DNA from: Phycisphaerae bacterium
Lineage (GTDB): Bacteria; Planctomycetota; Phycisphaerae; UBA1845
Length of the DNA stretch: 8,667 bases
Reading direction: 5' to 3'
NCBI GenBank assembly: GCA_029260155.1
Contig: JAJDDU010000160.1
Coordinates: forward strand, 1-8,667
Notes under the pieces: model-generated
What the model saw: only the letters and a program-made list of their open reading frames with translations
Database searches by the model: none
Told to the model about the DNA's origin: nothing
Shown: piece after piece, positions 1-8,600 of the stretch
Layout: the number at the start of each line of letters is the position of its first letter
Position numbering within the stretch: position 1 is the stretch's first letter
Made by a program: the position numbers and the translations under genes

Positions 1-57
1 ACCTCCGTTCCACACGCGCGAAGACACAAACACGAAACAAGTAACAGGTCAACGAAA

Positions 58-2700
58 ATGCCGACTCAAAGATCTGAACAACCCGGGACCAGTCGTGAAA
101 GCGCGAATATCAACGATTCTGCCGCGGGCGTAACGACACCCATCTTGTCGACTGGTGAACAATCGGGTGTCTACGACGAATCGGCGATCACTGTTCTTGA
201 AGGGCTCTCTGCCGTACGCCACAGACCGGCAATGTACATAGGCGGAACTGGTGCGAGCGGCCTGCATCACCTTGTGTACGAGGTTGTGGACAACGCCATC
301 GATGAAGTCATGGCGGGCTATGGCAGCAACATCCTCGTTCGGCTCAACGCTGACGGAAGTTGCACTGTTGTTGATGACGGGCGTGGCATTCCGGTCGGCA
401 AGAAGGAGAGTGAAAACCCCCAACTCGACGGAAAGCGTGCGTTGGAAATAGTCATGACCGTACTCCATGCTGGAGGTAAGTTTGACCGCGGCAGCTACAA
501 GGTCTCCGGCGGATTGCATGGCGTTGGTGTAAGCGTTGTGAACGCACTCAGCGAATGGTGCCGCGTGGAGGTTTCCCGCGAAGGCAAGATTCACTCGATG
601 AGCTTCGAGCGCGGAGACGTCGCGCAGGAATACAAAGTCCTGGGGACGACGGAGAAAACCGGAACTCGCGTCGAATTCAAGCCCGATTCGACCATATTTC
701 CAGATTGTGAGTTCAAGTATGACACGCTGCTAGCGCGTCTGCGAGAGCTGGCTTATCTCAACGATGGTTTGACCATTCAACTCATTGATGAGCGTAACGG
801 AAGAGAAGCTAACTTATGTTTTGAAGATGGACTGCGCGCGTTCGTAAAATACCTCAGCGCCGGGGGAGAGCTTATTCACAAAGACGTGATCGCACTCAAG
901 GCGAATGATGTTGAGGCCGGCCTCAGTGTGGATGTAGCGTTCTGCTACACAGACACATACAGCGAGAACATACTCTGTTTCGCAAACAACATCCACAATA
1001 TTCATGGTGGCGTGCATCTCTCGGCATTCAAGTCAGCCCTGACCCGTGTCATGAACACGTACGCCCGTAAGAAGAACCTCGTGAAGGGAAACACAACGCC
1101 TGTTGGCGATGATTTCCGCGAAGGACTCACCGCAGTCATCTCCATCAAAGTCCCCGAGCCGCAGTTCGAGGGGCAAACGAAAGTCAAACTTTTAAACCCT
1201 GAAGTTGAGTCCTATACGCAACAGACAGTCAACGAACAACTTGGCAACTTCTTTGAGGAAAACCCTGTTGAAGCCAAGCGCATTGTGGAAAAAGGCATCC
1301 AGGCCGCACTCGCTCGGGAGGCTTCAAGAAAAGCACGGGATCTCGCGCGCAAGAGCGTCCTCAGTGGCGCGGGGTTGCCTGGAAAACTGTGGGATTGCCG
1401 CAGCAAGAAGGCGGATGAAACCGAAATCTACCTGGTCGAGGGTGATTCTGCTGGAGGCATCGCGAAGCAAGGCCGCGATTCCAACACGCAGGCAATTCTG
1501 CCCCTAAAAGGGAAAATCCTGAATGTCGAGAAGGCCCGGATCGACAAGATGCTATCACACGATGAAATCACCAAGATCATCTCTGCCATCGGATGTGGTA
1601 TCGGAAATGACGAGTTCGACATCACCAAGCGACGCTATGGCAAGATCATTATCATGACCGATGCCGACATTGATGGCAGTCACATACGCACACTACTACT
1701 CACATTCTTGTTTCGTCATATGAGACCACTCGTCGACGATGGGCGCATCTTTGTCGCACAGCCGCCTCTCTATCAAGTGAAGAAAGGCAAGCACATAGAC
1801 TATGTGCTCAACGACCAAGAACTCAACGCGAAACTCTCACAATTGGGGCTGATGAACACAAGCCTTGTTGTTCGAGACGGGCAAGTCGAGCGCACCATAG
1901 ACGGTGACGAACTCAAGAGACTGGCCGGCACGCTAGATGGGATTGAATCGGTATCGCGCGTACTCAAGCGACGCGGCGTGACGTTGAACGAATTGGTGGG
2001 CGAAGAAAGTGCCATACGGGGCGGGCTACCGGCGATACTCGTTCAGATTCACCGACCAGGTATGGAAACTCCTGAACGTCGTTTCTTTCACACAGATGAA
2101 GACTTGATGGCTTTTCGGGACGCCGAAGCGGAAGCGCATGGCCCTGTCGAAATCGTCGAATCTCGTCATGCAAACGTGTCCGAGGCGAACGGCAACGGGA
2201 ATGGAGCACCAGTGCCCGACCACCGGATTGTGCGTTTCGAACTTGGCGAGGCGCGCATCCTCAGCGAACACCTTGTGCGTTTTGGTGCGTTGGCCCTCTC
2301 CGCGGCAGACTACTTCCTGGAACGCGTCGAGGATGTCTCTGGAGAGTTGCCGCCCGCCAGATTCCTCCTTCGGCACGGTGACCGTGAGCCGGTCGAATTG
2401 AGCAACTTGGCCCAGGTAGCGCAGGGCATCCGGGATCTCGGTGGCGAAGGCTGGTCCATCAAGCGATACAAGGGTCTTGGTGAAATGAACGCTGATGAGT
2501 TATGGGAGACCACGATGGATCGCTCCAAGCGAACGCTTCTCTGTGTCGCTGTCTCACGGGACATGGACGATCCCGAGCAGCTGGATATCGACGCGCGCGA
2601 GGCCGACCGCATTTTTCGCGTGCTCATGGGAGACAACGTCGAGGAACGCCGTCGGTTCATTGAAGAAAACGCTGTCCACGTGCGAAATCTAGACGTGTAG
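58..2700 (+). CDS. gyrB: DNA gyrase subunit B (type IIA topoisomerase ATPase subunit)
   Basis: GyrB is the ATPase subunit of gyrase; with GyrA it introduces negative supercoils into DNA. The 880-residue product has all landmarks in order. The GHKL ATPase domain has general base E75 and N79 in EVVDN, DDGRGIP from D106, and GGLHGVG at 151-157. R174, in SREGKIH, matches the arginine linked to coumarin binding in E. coli. The transducer has QTKVKL at 373-378 with switch lysine K375. Toprim has EGDSAGG at 461-467, PLKGKILNVEKAR from 482, and metal-binding DADID at 535-539. The C-terminal signature IKRYKGLGEMN starts at 801. Residues about 579-798 form a long insertion in Toprim, at the same place as the roughly 170-residue insert of E. 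coli GyrB, with an Asn/Gly linker at 711-716. Residues 1-38 are a nonconserved Ser/Thr-rich extension. ATG 58 is the first ATG in frame; the Shine-Dalgarno is weak (AGG at 46-48) and the frame is open to base 1, so the start is less sure than the identity. The insertion favours GyrB over ParE. Confidence 0.97.
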   Translation: MPTQRSEQPGTSRESANINDSAAGVTTPILSTGEQSGVYDESAITVLEGLSAVRHRPAMYIGGTGASGLHHLVYEVVDNAIDEVMAGYGSNILVRLNADGSCTVVDDGRGIPVGKKESENPQLDGKRALEIVMTVLHAGGKFDRGSYKVSGGLHGVGVSVVNALSEWCRVEVSREGKIHSMSFERGDVAQEYKVLGTTEKTGTRVEFKPDSTIFPDCEFKYDTLLARLRELAYLNDGLTIQLIDERNGREANLCFEDGLRAFVKYLSAGGELIHKDVIALKANDVEAGLSVDVAFCYTDTYSENILCFANNIHNIHGGVHLSAFKSALTRVMNTYARKKNLVKGNTTPVGDDFREGLTAVISIKVPEPQFEGQTKVKLLNPEVESYTQQTVNEQLGNFFEENPVEAKRIVEKGIQAALAREASRKARDLARKSVLSGAGLPGKLWDCRSKKADETEIYLVEGDSAGGIAKQGRDSNTQAILPLKGKILNVEKARIDKMLSHDEITKIISAIGCGIGNDEFDITKRRYGKIIIMTDADIDGSHIRTLLLTFLFRHMRPLVDDGRIFVAQPPLYQVKKGKHIDYVLNDQELNAKLSQLGLMNTSLVVRDGQVERTIDGDELKRLAGTLDGIESVSRVLKRRGVTLNELVGEESAIRGGLPAILVQIHRPGMETPERRFFHTDEDLMAFRDAEAEAHGPVEIVESRHANVSEANGNGNGAPVPDHRIVRFELGEARILSEHLVRFGALALSAADYFLERVEDVSGELPPARFLLRHGDREPVELSNLAQVAQGIRDLGGEGWSIKRYKGLGEMNADELWETTMDRSKRTLLCVAVSRDMDDPEQLDIDAREADRIFRVLMGDNVEERRRFIEENAVHVRNLDV

Positions 2701-2797
2701 CCAGAGCGAACGACGAAGCACATCTTGATACCCAACCCACCCCAAAACCGGTCAGGGAATGCGCTCCGCACTGGAAATGGAACTGGCCAATAGAACG

Positions 2798-2835
2798 GTA
2801 GGCCTGAACACCGCAGGTGCGGTGCACAGGCCTAC
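2798..2835. terminator. Strong hairpin between convergent genes, probable bidirectional terminator
   Basis: The two outer arms, GTAGGCCTG (2798-2806) and CAGGCCTAC (2827-2835), are perfectly complementary over 9 bp. Inside them CACCGC (2809-2814) pairs with GCGGTG (2819-2824) around an AGGT loop, with a 2-by-2 internal mismatch (AA/CA). It lies 97 bases after the gyrB stop and 38 bases beyond the HU stop, as expected for a terminator serving both converging transcripts. Neither side has a clear run of T: the plus side continues AGGAATTCTGG and the minus side CGTTCTATTGG. Termination without a U tract, or only transcript 3'-end protection, are therefore both possible. Confidence 0.55.
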
Positions 2836-2873
2836 AGGAATTCTGGATTGTCGCTGCTCGCCGGGTGCGGATG

Positions 2874-3218
2874 TCAGGCGACCATGTCTTTGAGTCCCTT
2901 GAGCGGTTGAGCTTTGACCACCTTGCGCGCAGGTTTGGCCTTGAATACGGTCTCTTCACCGGTAAACGGGTTAATGCCCTTGCGCGCCTTGGTCGCGGGT
3001 TTGACAACCCGCTTGAGCTTCACGAGTCCTGGGAGCGAGAACACGCCGGATCCTTTCGAGCCGAGGTCTTTCTTGATTTGCCCCGAGAGTTCCTCGAATA
3101 CGGAGGCGATCTGTTTGCGTGTCAGATCGGTCGCCTCGGCGAGCCCGCTGAAGATCTCGCTCTTCGTCCGTGGTTTGCCCGCTGGTTTGCTCGCTGCCTT
3201 CTTTGCCTTCTTGGCCAT
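2874..3218 (-). CDS. HU/IHF-family nucleoid DNA-binding protein with basic N-terminal tail
   Basis: This is a 114-residue HU-family protein, a small dimeric histone-like protein that bends and compacts DNA. The HU core begins near residue 18 with TKSEIFSGLAEATDLTRKQ (helices 1 and 2), followed by the GVFSLPGLVKLK strand region (58-69). The DNA-binding arm has KARKGINPFTGEE (77-89), whose INPFTG matches the proline-bearing tip of HU arms. It ends with a PLKGLKDMV helix. Usual HU is about 90 residues; the excess is a tail of about 17 residues, MAKKAKKAASKPAGKP, rich in Lys, Ala and Pro like eukaryotic H1 tails. The ATG at 3218 was chosen because AAAGGA sits 6 bases upstream (3225-3230) and the core follows directly. 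An in-frame ATG at 3314 would add 32 unrelated residues without better support. It faces gyrB and appears monocistronic. Whether it is the main HU or one of several paralogues cannot be told here. Confidence 0.93.
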   Translation of the reverse strand: MAKKAKKAASKPAGKPRTKSEIFSGLAEATDLTRKQIASVFEELSGQIKKDLGSKGSGVFSLPGLVKLKRVVKPATKARKGINPFTGEETVFKAKPARKVVKAQPLKGLKDMVA

Positions 3219-3224
3219 CGGTAG

Positions 3225-3230
3225 TCCTTT
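3225..3230 (-). promoter_or_regulatory. Ribosome binding site of the HU-family gene
   Basis: Read on the minus strand, AAAGGA is followed by six bases (CTACCG) and then ATG at 3218. This spacing is good and decides the start in favour of 3218 over the upstream ATGs at 3239 and 3314. Confidence 0.7.
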
Positions 3231-3830
3231 CCGCGCCATTGCGCCACTGCGAATCCTTGCCTGAGAAACGTTGATGAGACCATTGAGCAATGCGCCCAAC
3301 GACGCGCTTGGCACTCGGTCGCAGCCCCATGGCTGCTTCCGTAGTGCGCGGCCACGCGCTGTAGCGACACTGCCCCTTGTCTTTGCTTACCCATGCGATC
3401 GCGCAGCGCAGTTTCAGCCGGAGCACGGCTGAGGCCGCACGCGCGAAAACAACGGCAGAACCTATATGGCGCGGGCGTATGCGTCAACGGTTTTCCGCCT
3501 GTAAATGCGTATTGGTTTTCGGCGCGTCGTCAGGAACCCGCCGCTTCGTCGCAGAATCCACCCACGGGTTGTCGACAAGGCGCTCGCCATCAGTTGGTCT
3601 CGACAGCCTCGGCAGTGATCACCGAGTGCCAACGGTGGCCATCGGAGGTCCAAGCACGGACGCTCACCTTTGATGTTGTTCGACCGAAGCTGCTCTCCGA
3701 AGGACTGGAGAGTTGGTTCTCCTTGACAAGTCTCCTCCTCCCGCGGATCGGGTCGACCCGCGCACATCTCGGAGCCTGTGATGCACGAGAGCATGGTTTC
3801 ATAACTGACTGCCCCTGCGCGACTTACGTG

Positions 3831-3917
3831 AGTACTGGCGACTGAAACTCGAACCAGTAACCCCGGCTAATGACCCGACAACAGGAAAACGCGGTAACCG
3901 GTTAGACCACAGTTACT
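3831..3917 (-). other. Degenerate tRNA-like element
   Basis: Read on the minus strand, this 87-nt stretch has several tRNA traits. Its ends pair as AGTA(A)CTG with CAGTACT, seven base pairs with one bulged A. Near the 3' end ACTGG, then TTCGAGTT, then TCAGT make a five-pair T-arm-like stem holding the universal TTCGA, but the loop is 8 nt instead of 7. Towards the 5' end GTGG and CCGC can pair around TCTAACCGGTTA, like an enlarged D arm with GG. A CTGTTGT segment could be an anticodon loop reading GTT (Asn), but its flanks do not make a proper anticodon stem. Three extra bases separate the T arm from the acceptor strand, and no CCA follows. I read it as a tRNA-derived relic or tRNA-like repeat, not a working tRNA. 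The resemblance may be partly chance. Confidence 0.28.
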
Positions 3918-4620
3918 TATGAACTTGTCTAAGTCCTTGGAGTAGGCGAAGCGGGGAAGACCTTCACGCCCCAAGTAGATCCACGATTCGCGTTTCCTAT
4001 TGGCGAGGTGCCATTTCAGCCGACGAGGTCGGGTTGAGAGGGTCGATGTTGACGCTCGGGAGTTCGTGTTGTCTCACACCGCGGAGATTCAACCGGTCAC
4101 ACTTGGGCGGCGATCGCCAACGCCATAATGGGAGGCAATACGCAGGAAGGACAGCGGATCGCCACGTTGACTTGACCGTCATTGGCGGCGCTGTAAGTTT
4201 GTCGCTAGGCCGACACTTGTGCGAAGCCTAAGCTGGAGAGTCCCGCTGCCGGTACACGTCGTCCGCACATCGCGGCATTCGGCTGGCGGATCTAGCTTCG
4301 GAAGCTGGGTCGATGATGCACACGCAAGAACCGAGCCAGTCCGGGCAAGAATGGCGTTGCTCACGCCAGAGCAGGAGCTGCGCCGGATACTCTGTCAAGC
4401 GACAAGCCCGGAAACCGGCGGACCCGCTGCTTTCTCGGGAATGTCCCTTCCGGAAGAGCGCAGCAACGTGGTGGAATCGTCGTCTCCGCACAGCATCGTC
4501 CACCATCCCATCTTCGCGTGTAGAACGCATCTGCTTACGAGACGACGACCTGAGGCGCGCGCGACCATGTGCTGGAGAAAGTCCAGAGCGGCAACCCGGC
4601 GTGGGTGGGCACGCGGTCCA

Positions 4621-4627
4621 AGAGGAG
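4621..4627 (+). promoter_or_regulatory. Ribosome binding site of the PhnD-like gene
   Basis: AGAGGAG lies six bases before the ATG at 4634. It decides the start, since the frame is open back to 4313 and beyond, and translation from 4634 begins directly with a lipoprotein signal peptide. Confidence 0.8.
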
Positions 4628-4633
4628 CACGTC

Positions 4634-5626
4634 ATGAGTGAATCAACTAGGCGGCCGCGACCATTGTGGGGCGTGGCGCGACATGTGCTGGCGCTGGCGG
4701 CGATTTGGGCAGCGGTCGTTGTGGCCCCGGCCGGTTGCGACTCACGCGAGGTCGCGAAGATCGATTTGCGTGATCGGATAGATGACGCCGAGTTGGCCAA
4801 GATGGCGCCGCGGCGTGATAGCGAAGGGCTGCGATTCGGCTTCGATCCGCGCGGTTTTCCTGACGAAGACGCGAGGCAGTATCTGCCTTTCTTGAGATAT
4901 TTGGAAGCAGCAACGGGGTTGCGTTTCGAACTGCGTTTCACGCCGAAGAATCGCGCCATCGCGGATGAGCTCGGCGTCGGCAATTTACAGTTTGCGGCTG
5001 TCGGCGCCGAAACCTACATTTGCGCCCGCGCACGATACGGCGTCATTCCTGTCGCGCGCGGCCTGAATGCCGAAGGGCGGGCCGAGTATCGATCGGTGAT
5101 TGTCGTTGCTCCCGACAGCCCCCTCCGTGAGGTAGAGGAGTTGCGCGGTAAGCGTCTCGCCTTCGGCGGCGCCACCTCGACACAGGGCTACCTCATCCCG
5201 CGCATCATCCTGCAAGAACACGGCATGTCGCTGAGCGATCTTGCGAGATACGAACATACCGGCTCGCACCAAGACTGTGCCAGTGCCGTTGCCGCGGGGC
5301 TCTTTGACGCGGGTGGCATGCAGGATGTCCTCGGGAGACGGTTGGCCGACGAAGGCCTCCTCCGCATCATCCACACTTCAGACTTGTTTCCGTCCAGCGG
5401 AATAGCGGCGAACAAGGACGTACCGCACGAGGTGATCGAGAACGTCAAACGGGCGATGCTCGACTTCCACCCCACGGGGGTACACTCGGAAGGGCTTTAT
5501 CATTGGGACCGGACGGAGATGGCGAGGGGTTTTGGCGAGGCGCACGATGAGGACTACGCGAAATTGCGCGAATGGTCCAATAGGTTCGAACGGCTCGCCA
5601 ACTCGACAAGGGAGGCAGCGCCATGA
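4634..5626 (+). CDS. PhnD-type phosphate/phosphite/phosphonate-binding lipoprotein
   Basis: A 330-residue periplasmic binding protein of the PhnD family, which binds oxidised or reduced phosphorus compounds for ABC import or for sensing. Residues 1-34 form a signal peptide: basic SESTRRPRP, hydrophobic LALAAIWAAVVV, then APAG-C35. This is a slightly unusual lipobox (Pro at -3); Asp at +2 would favour inner-membrane retention under the E. coli Lol rule. The mature protein has the usual bilobed order: LRFGFDPRGF (66-75), GAETYIC (125-131), ELRGKRLAFGG then TSTQGYLIPR (169-190), SHQDCASAVAAGLFDAGG (211-228, with H212 and D225 at family-conserved positions) and LFPSSGIAANKDVP (251-264). TSTQG and H212 lie where PhnD proteins contact the phosphorus group. 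The stop overlaps the kinase start in ATGA. No transporter ATPase or permease gene is upstream, and the kinase lies directly downstream, so I infer a ligand-sensing role. The actual ligand cannot be read from sequence; a non-phosphorus anion is possible. Confidence 0.88.
   Translation: MSESTRRPRPLWGVARHVLALAAIWAAVVVAPAGCDSREVAKIDLRDRIDDAELAKMAPRRDSEGLRFGFDPRGFPDEDARQYLPFLRYLEAATGLRFELRFTPKNRAIADELGVGNLQFAAVGAETYICARARYGVIPVARGLNAEGRAEYRSVIVVAPDSPLREVEELRGKRLAFGGATSTQGYLIPRIILQEHGMSLSDLARYEHTGSHQDCASAVAAGLFDAGGMQDVLGRRLADEGLLRIIHTSDLFPSSGIAANKDVPHEVIENVKRAMLDFHPTGVHSEGLYHWDRTEMARGFGEAHDEDYAKLREWSNRFERLANSTREAAP
5611..5615 (+). promoter_or_regulatory. Ribosome binding site of the sensor kinase inside the preceding gene
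   Basis: GGAGG lies seven bases before the ATG at 5623 and within the last codons of the PhnD-like gene. Together with the ATGA stop/start overlap (5623-5626) it indicates translational coupling and fixes the kinase start. Confidence 0.8.
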
Positions 5627-8600
5627 AACTGCGCACGAGGATCATGGTGCTGATCGGCGTCATTGTGCTGGGTGGCGGCATAGTTTCCTCACTTCTCGCG
5701 AGCCGCATTATGGGCGAGGCACTCTACCGTGAATTGTGTTTTCAGGGCGGGCAGGCAGTCGACGCGGCCGCGCAGCATATCACGCCGAGCGTCGTTGAAG
5801 GCGATGTCATCTCCGCCCGCGAGGCCATGCTGAAGATCACGGAGCGCGTGGACGACATCGATTTCATTTATGTCGTCGACTTCGACGGCAAGGTGTTCGC
5901 CCACACATTCAATGGGGGCTTTCCCAAGGCGCTGGGCTCGGCGTTGCACGGGAGCACAGGCCCCCTCCGCGCCAGATCACTGCGAGTTGTTGAATACGAA
6001 ACCGATACGGGGGGCGTTTTTGATGTGAGTGCCCCGCTGATCAGGGGCATGGCGGCGCGGATCCACATTGGAATGAACGATGCCCGTGCGCGTGCGCAGA
6101 TCGTATCCCTCCGCAGCCAAATGGCCGGATCGACGCTGTTGTTTGCCCTAGCGGGCACCCTGATCGCAGCGATAGTGACCCACACTATGACGCGGCCGCT
6201 GGCGGAGATGGTCCGCCGCATGCTCGATTTCGGCGAGGGGAGGACGGCGGAGGAGGTCGTTTGTGAAGGCGGCGGACCGGAATTGGCAGACCTGACGCGC
6301 GCCTTTAACCGGATGATCTCGGACCGCGGGCATGCCGAAAACGCGCTGCGCAACAGCGAGGAGCGATACCGCGCGATCGCTGAAGACTCGCCACTAATGA
6401 TCTGCCGCACGCTCCCCGGCGGCGAAATCACGTACGTCAACAGTGCGTATTGTCGGTACTTCGGCATGGCACGCGAAGACTTGGTCGGGACGTCCTTCTT
6501 CCTGCTGATTCCGGAAGCAGATCGAGAAACCGTGGCGGCGCAACTCGCAGCGCTCACGGTGGAGTTCCCTACACAGTCGCACGAGCATCGGGTCATCGCC
6601 CCGGACGGCGAGATCCGATGGCAGCGCTGGACGAACCGGGCTTTATTCGATTCCGAGGGAAAAGCTGTCGCCTATCAAGATGTTGGCGAAGACATCACCG
6701 AGCGCCGGCGGGTCGAAAAAACCAATGCGGAGCAGGCCAGACTTCTGGACCTGATCTTTCAACATACGCTCGACAGCATCGTCCTTCTTGACAAAGATTA
6801 CAACTTCATTCGTGTCAGCGAAACCTACGCAAGAGCTGGTCAAAGAGATTCAACGGAGTTTCCCGGGCACAACCACTTTGAGTTCTACCCGTCGAACTTC
6901 AGAGAAGAAGCAGACGAAGCCAAGAAGGGAAAGTACGTTTATCGGAAATCCGCGCGGCCATTTGTGTTCCCTGACCACCCAGAACGGGGAATTACCTTTT
7001 GGGATGTAGGTTTGGTGCCCATCCTGGACGAGGACGGAGAAATCGAGTTGTTTCTCTTCACGCTGAGGGATGTCACCGAACAAAAGCGGGCGGAACGAGC
7101 CGGCGACGACCAGCGGGCGCTTCTCAACGCCATCGTCGAGGGCGCAAACGACGCGATTTTCGTGAAGGACCTGGACGGGCGCTATCTGCTCACCAACTCG
7201 GCGGACGCGGATGGGCTGGGCAAGTCCGTAGAGGAGGTCATCGGTACCACCGACGCGGACTTGTTTCCACCGCAAGTGGCCCGGCGCATTCAAGAGATTG
7301 ACCGACAAATAGTCTCCAGCGGTGAGCCTCAGAACTATGAACAGGACTTCGTGGATGTTGACGGAGAGACTAGGACCTTTCTTGTCGCCAAATACCCGAG
7401 GCTTTCGCCGGAGGGGCAAGTCGCCGGCGTCATCGGGCTGGCACGCGACATCACCGAGCGCAAGTGTGCAGAGAGAACTACCAAAGAGCAGGCCAGGCTT
7501 CTGGATCTGATTTTCAAGCACTCACTCGATAGTATTGTCCTCTTAGACAAGGACTATGATTTCATTCGCGTCAATGACGGCTATGCAAGAGCTTGCCAGC
7601 GGGATCCATCAGAGTTTCCAGGTCACAATCACTTTGAGTTTTATCCGTCCGACCTAAAAGATGAATTCGATGAAGCTCGGAAGGGGAAACACATCTACCG
7701 AAAGTGGGCGCGACCATTTGTCTTTCCCGACCATCCGGAATGGGGAACTACCCATTGGGACATTGGCTTGGTGCCCATCTTGGACGACGTCGGGGATATT
7801 GAGTTGTTTCTCTTTACCTTGAAGGATGTCACCGAGCGCAAGCAGGCCGAGGAGGAGCTGCGCAAAAGCGAGCGAAGTCTGGCAATGGCTCAAGAACTTG
7901 CCCACTTGGGCAACTGGGACCTCGATCTCACAGCAAATGAACTATGGTGGTCGGATGAGGTCTACCGCATCTTCGGACTGTCCCCGCAGCAGTTCGGCGC
8001 AGCCTACGAGGTGTTCCTGGAAGCGGTGCATCCGGATGATCGTGCGTCTCTGGATCTTGCATACCGCGATTCCCTGAAAAACAACACTCCCTATGAAATC
8101 ACTCACCGAGTTGTGAGACCTGACGGCGTGATTCGCGTGGTCCGCGAGCAGTGCGAGCACATTCTTGACGAAAATGGGATCGTCGTTCGTTCCGTGGGGA
8201 CGGTTCTAGACGTCACGGAGGCCAAGCGGGCTGAGGAGGAACGACTGAAACTGGAGGAGCAACTCCGCCGATCGCATAAAATGGAGGCCATCGGTCAGTT
8301 GGCGGGCGGCGTGGCCCACGACTTCAACAACCTCCTGACCGCCATCTTGGGCAATAGCGAGATGCTGCTTTCAACTGTGGCCAATGAAGCCGCAACGCTG
8401 GCCGGCGGAGTGCTGCGGCCGAGGCTTGAGCAGATCCAGTCAGCAGGAGAGCAGGCCGCATGCCTCACACGACAGCTCCTGGCCTTCAGCCGCCGCGAAA
8501 TCACAAGACCCGTCGTGCTCGACTCGATCAAGGTCGTCCGCGATATGGAGGAGATGCTGCGATGGCTGATCAGTGAGGATATCCAGCTCGATGTCAACCT

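Larger units (their letters stand above)
3219..4633. other. Gene-poor 1.4-kb spacer between divergently oriented genes
   Basis: No reading frame here looks like a protein I recognise. The open frames on both strands (for example 3393-3845 plus and 3462-3794 minus) have compositions rich in Arg, Ser, Pro and Cys with no motif, and they overlap each other, as expected of chance frames in GC-rich DNA. The HU gene (leftward) and the PhnD-like gene (rightward) both start from this spacer, so it should hold both promoters and their control sites, but I could not place either with confidence. Besides the tRNA-like element at 3831-3917, it has a 12-base palindrome CGGGTCGACCCG (3749-3760) and a small AGCTT/AAGCT hairpin (4294-4306). 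It may also contain eroded remains of genes. Confidence 0.6.

Noticed and set aside
2310..2771. 153-residue open frame on the minus strand at the end of gyrB
   Set aside because: It lies opposite the highly conserved C-terminal region of GyrB and shows no family features.
3749..3760. Palindrome CGGGTCGACCCG as an operator
   Set aside because: A single short GC-rich palindrome with no second copy seen and no nearby regulator gene; chance is likely in this composition.
3393..3845. 150-residue open frame in the spacer
   Set aside because: No ribosome binding site, no recognisable motif, overlaps other chance frames on both strands and the tRNA-like element.
4172..4199. Possible sigma-70 promoter, TTGACC, 16 bases, TAAGTT, upstream of the PhnD-like gene
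   Set aside because: The -10 box matches only three of six consensus bases, the spacer is short, and it lies over 430 bases before the start codon. This is too weak to annotate.
4313..4633. Longer start for the PhnD-like protein, adding 107 residues
   Set aside because: The extra part has no signal-peptide or domain character. The ATG at 4634 has a good ribosome binding site and is followed at once by a lipoprotein signal peptide.
4228..4983. 251-residue open frame on the minus strand
   Set aside because: It covers the start of the PhnD-like gene in antisense. It is rich in Ser, Arg and Pro with no motif, as expected of an antisense frame in GC-rich coding DNA.
5868..6596. 242-residue open frame on the minus strand
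   Set aside because: It is antisense to the kinase sensor, HAMP and PAS1, whose frame carries clear domain motifs; the antisense product has none.
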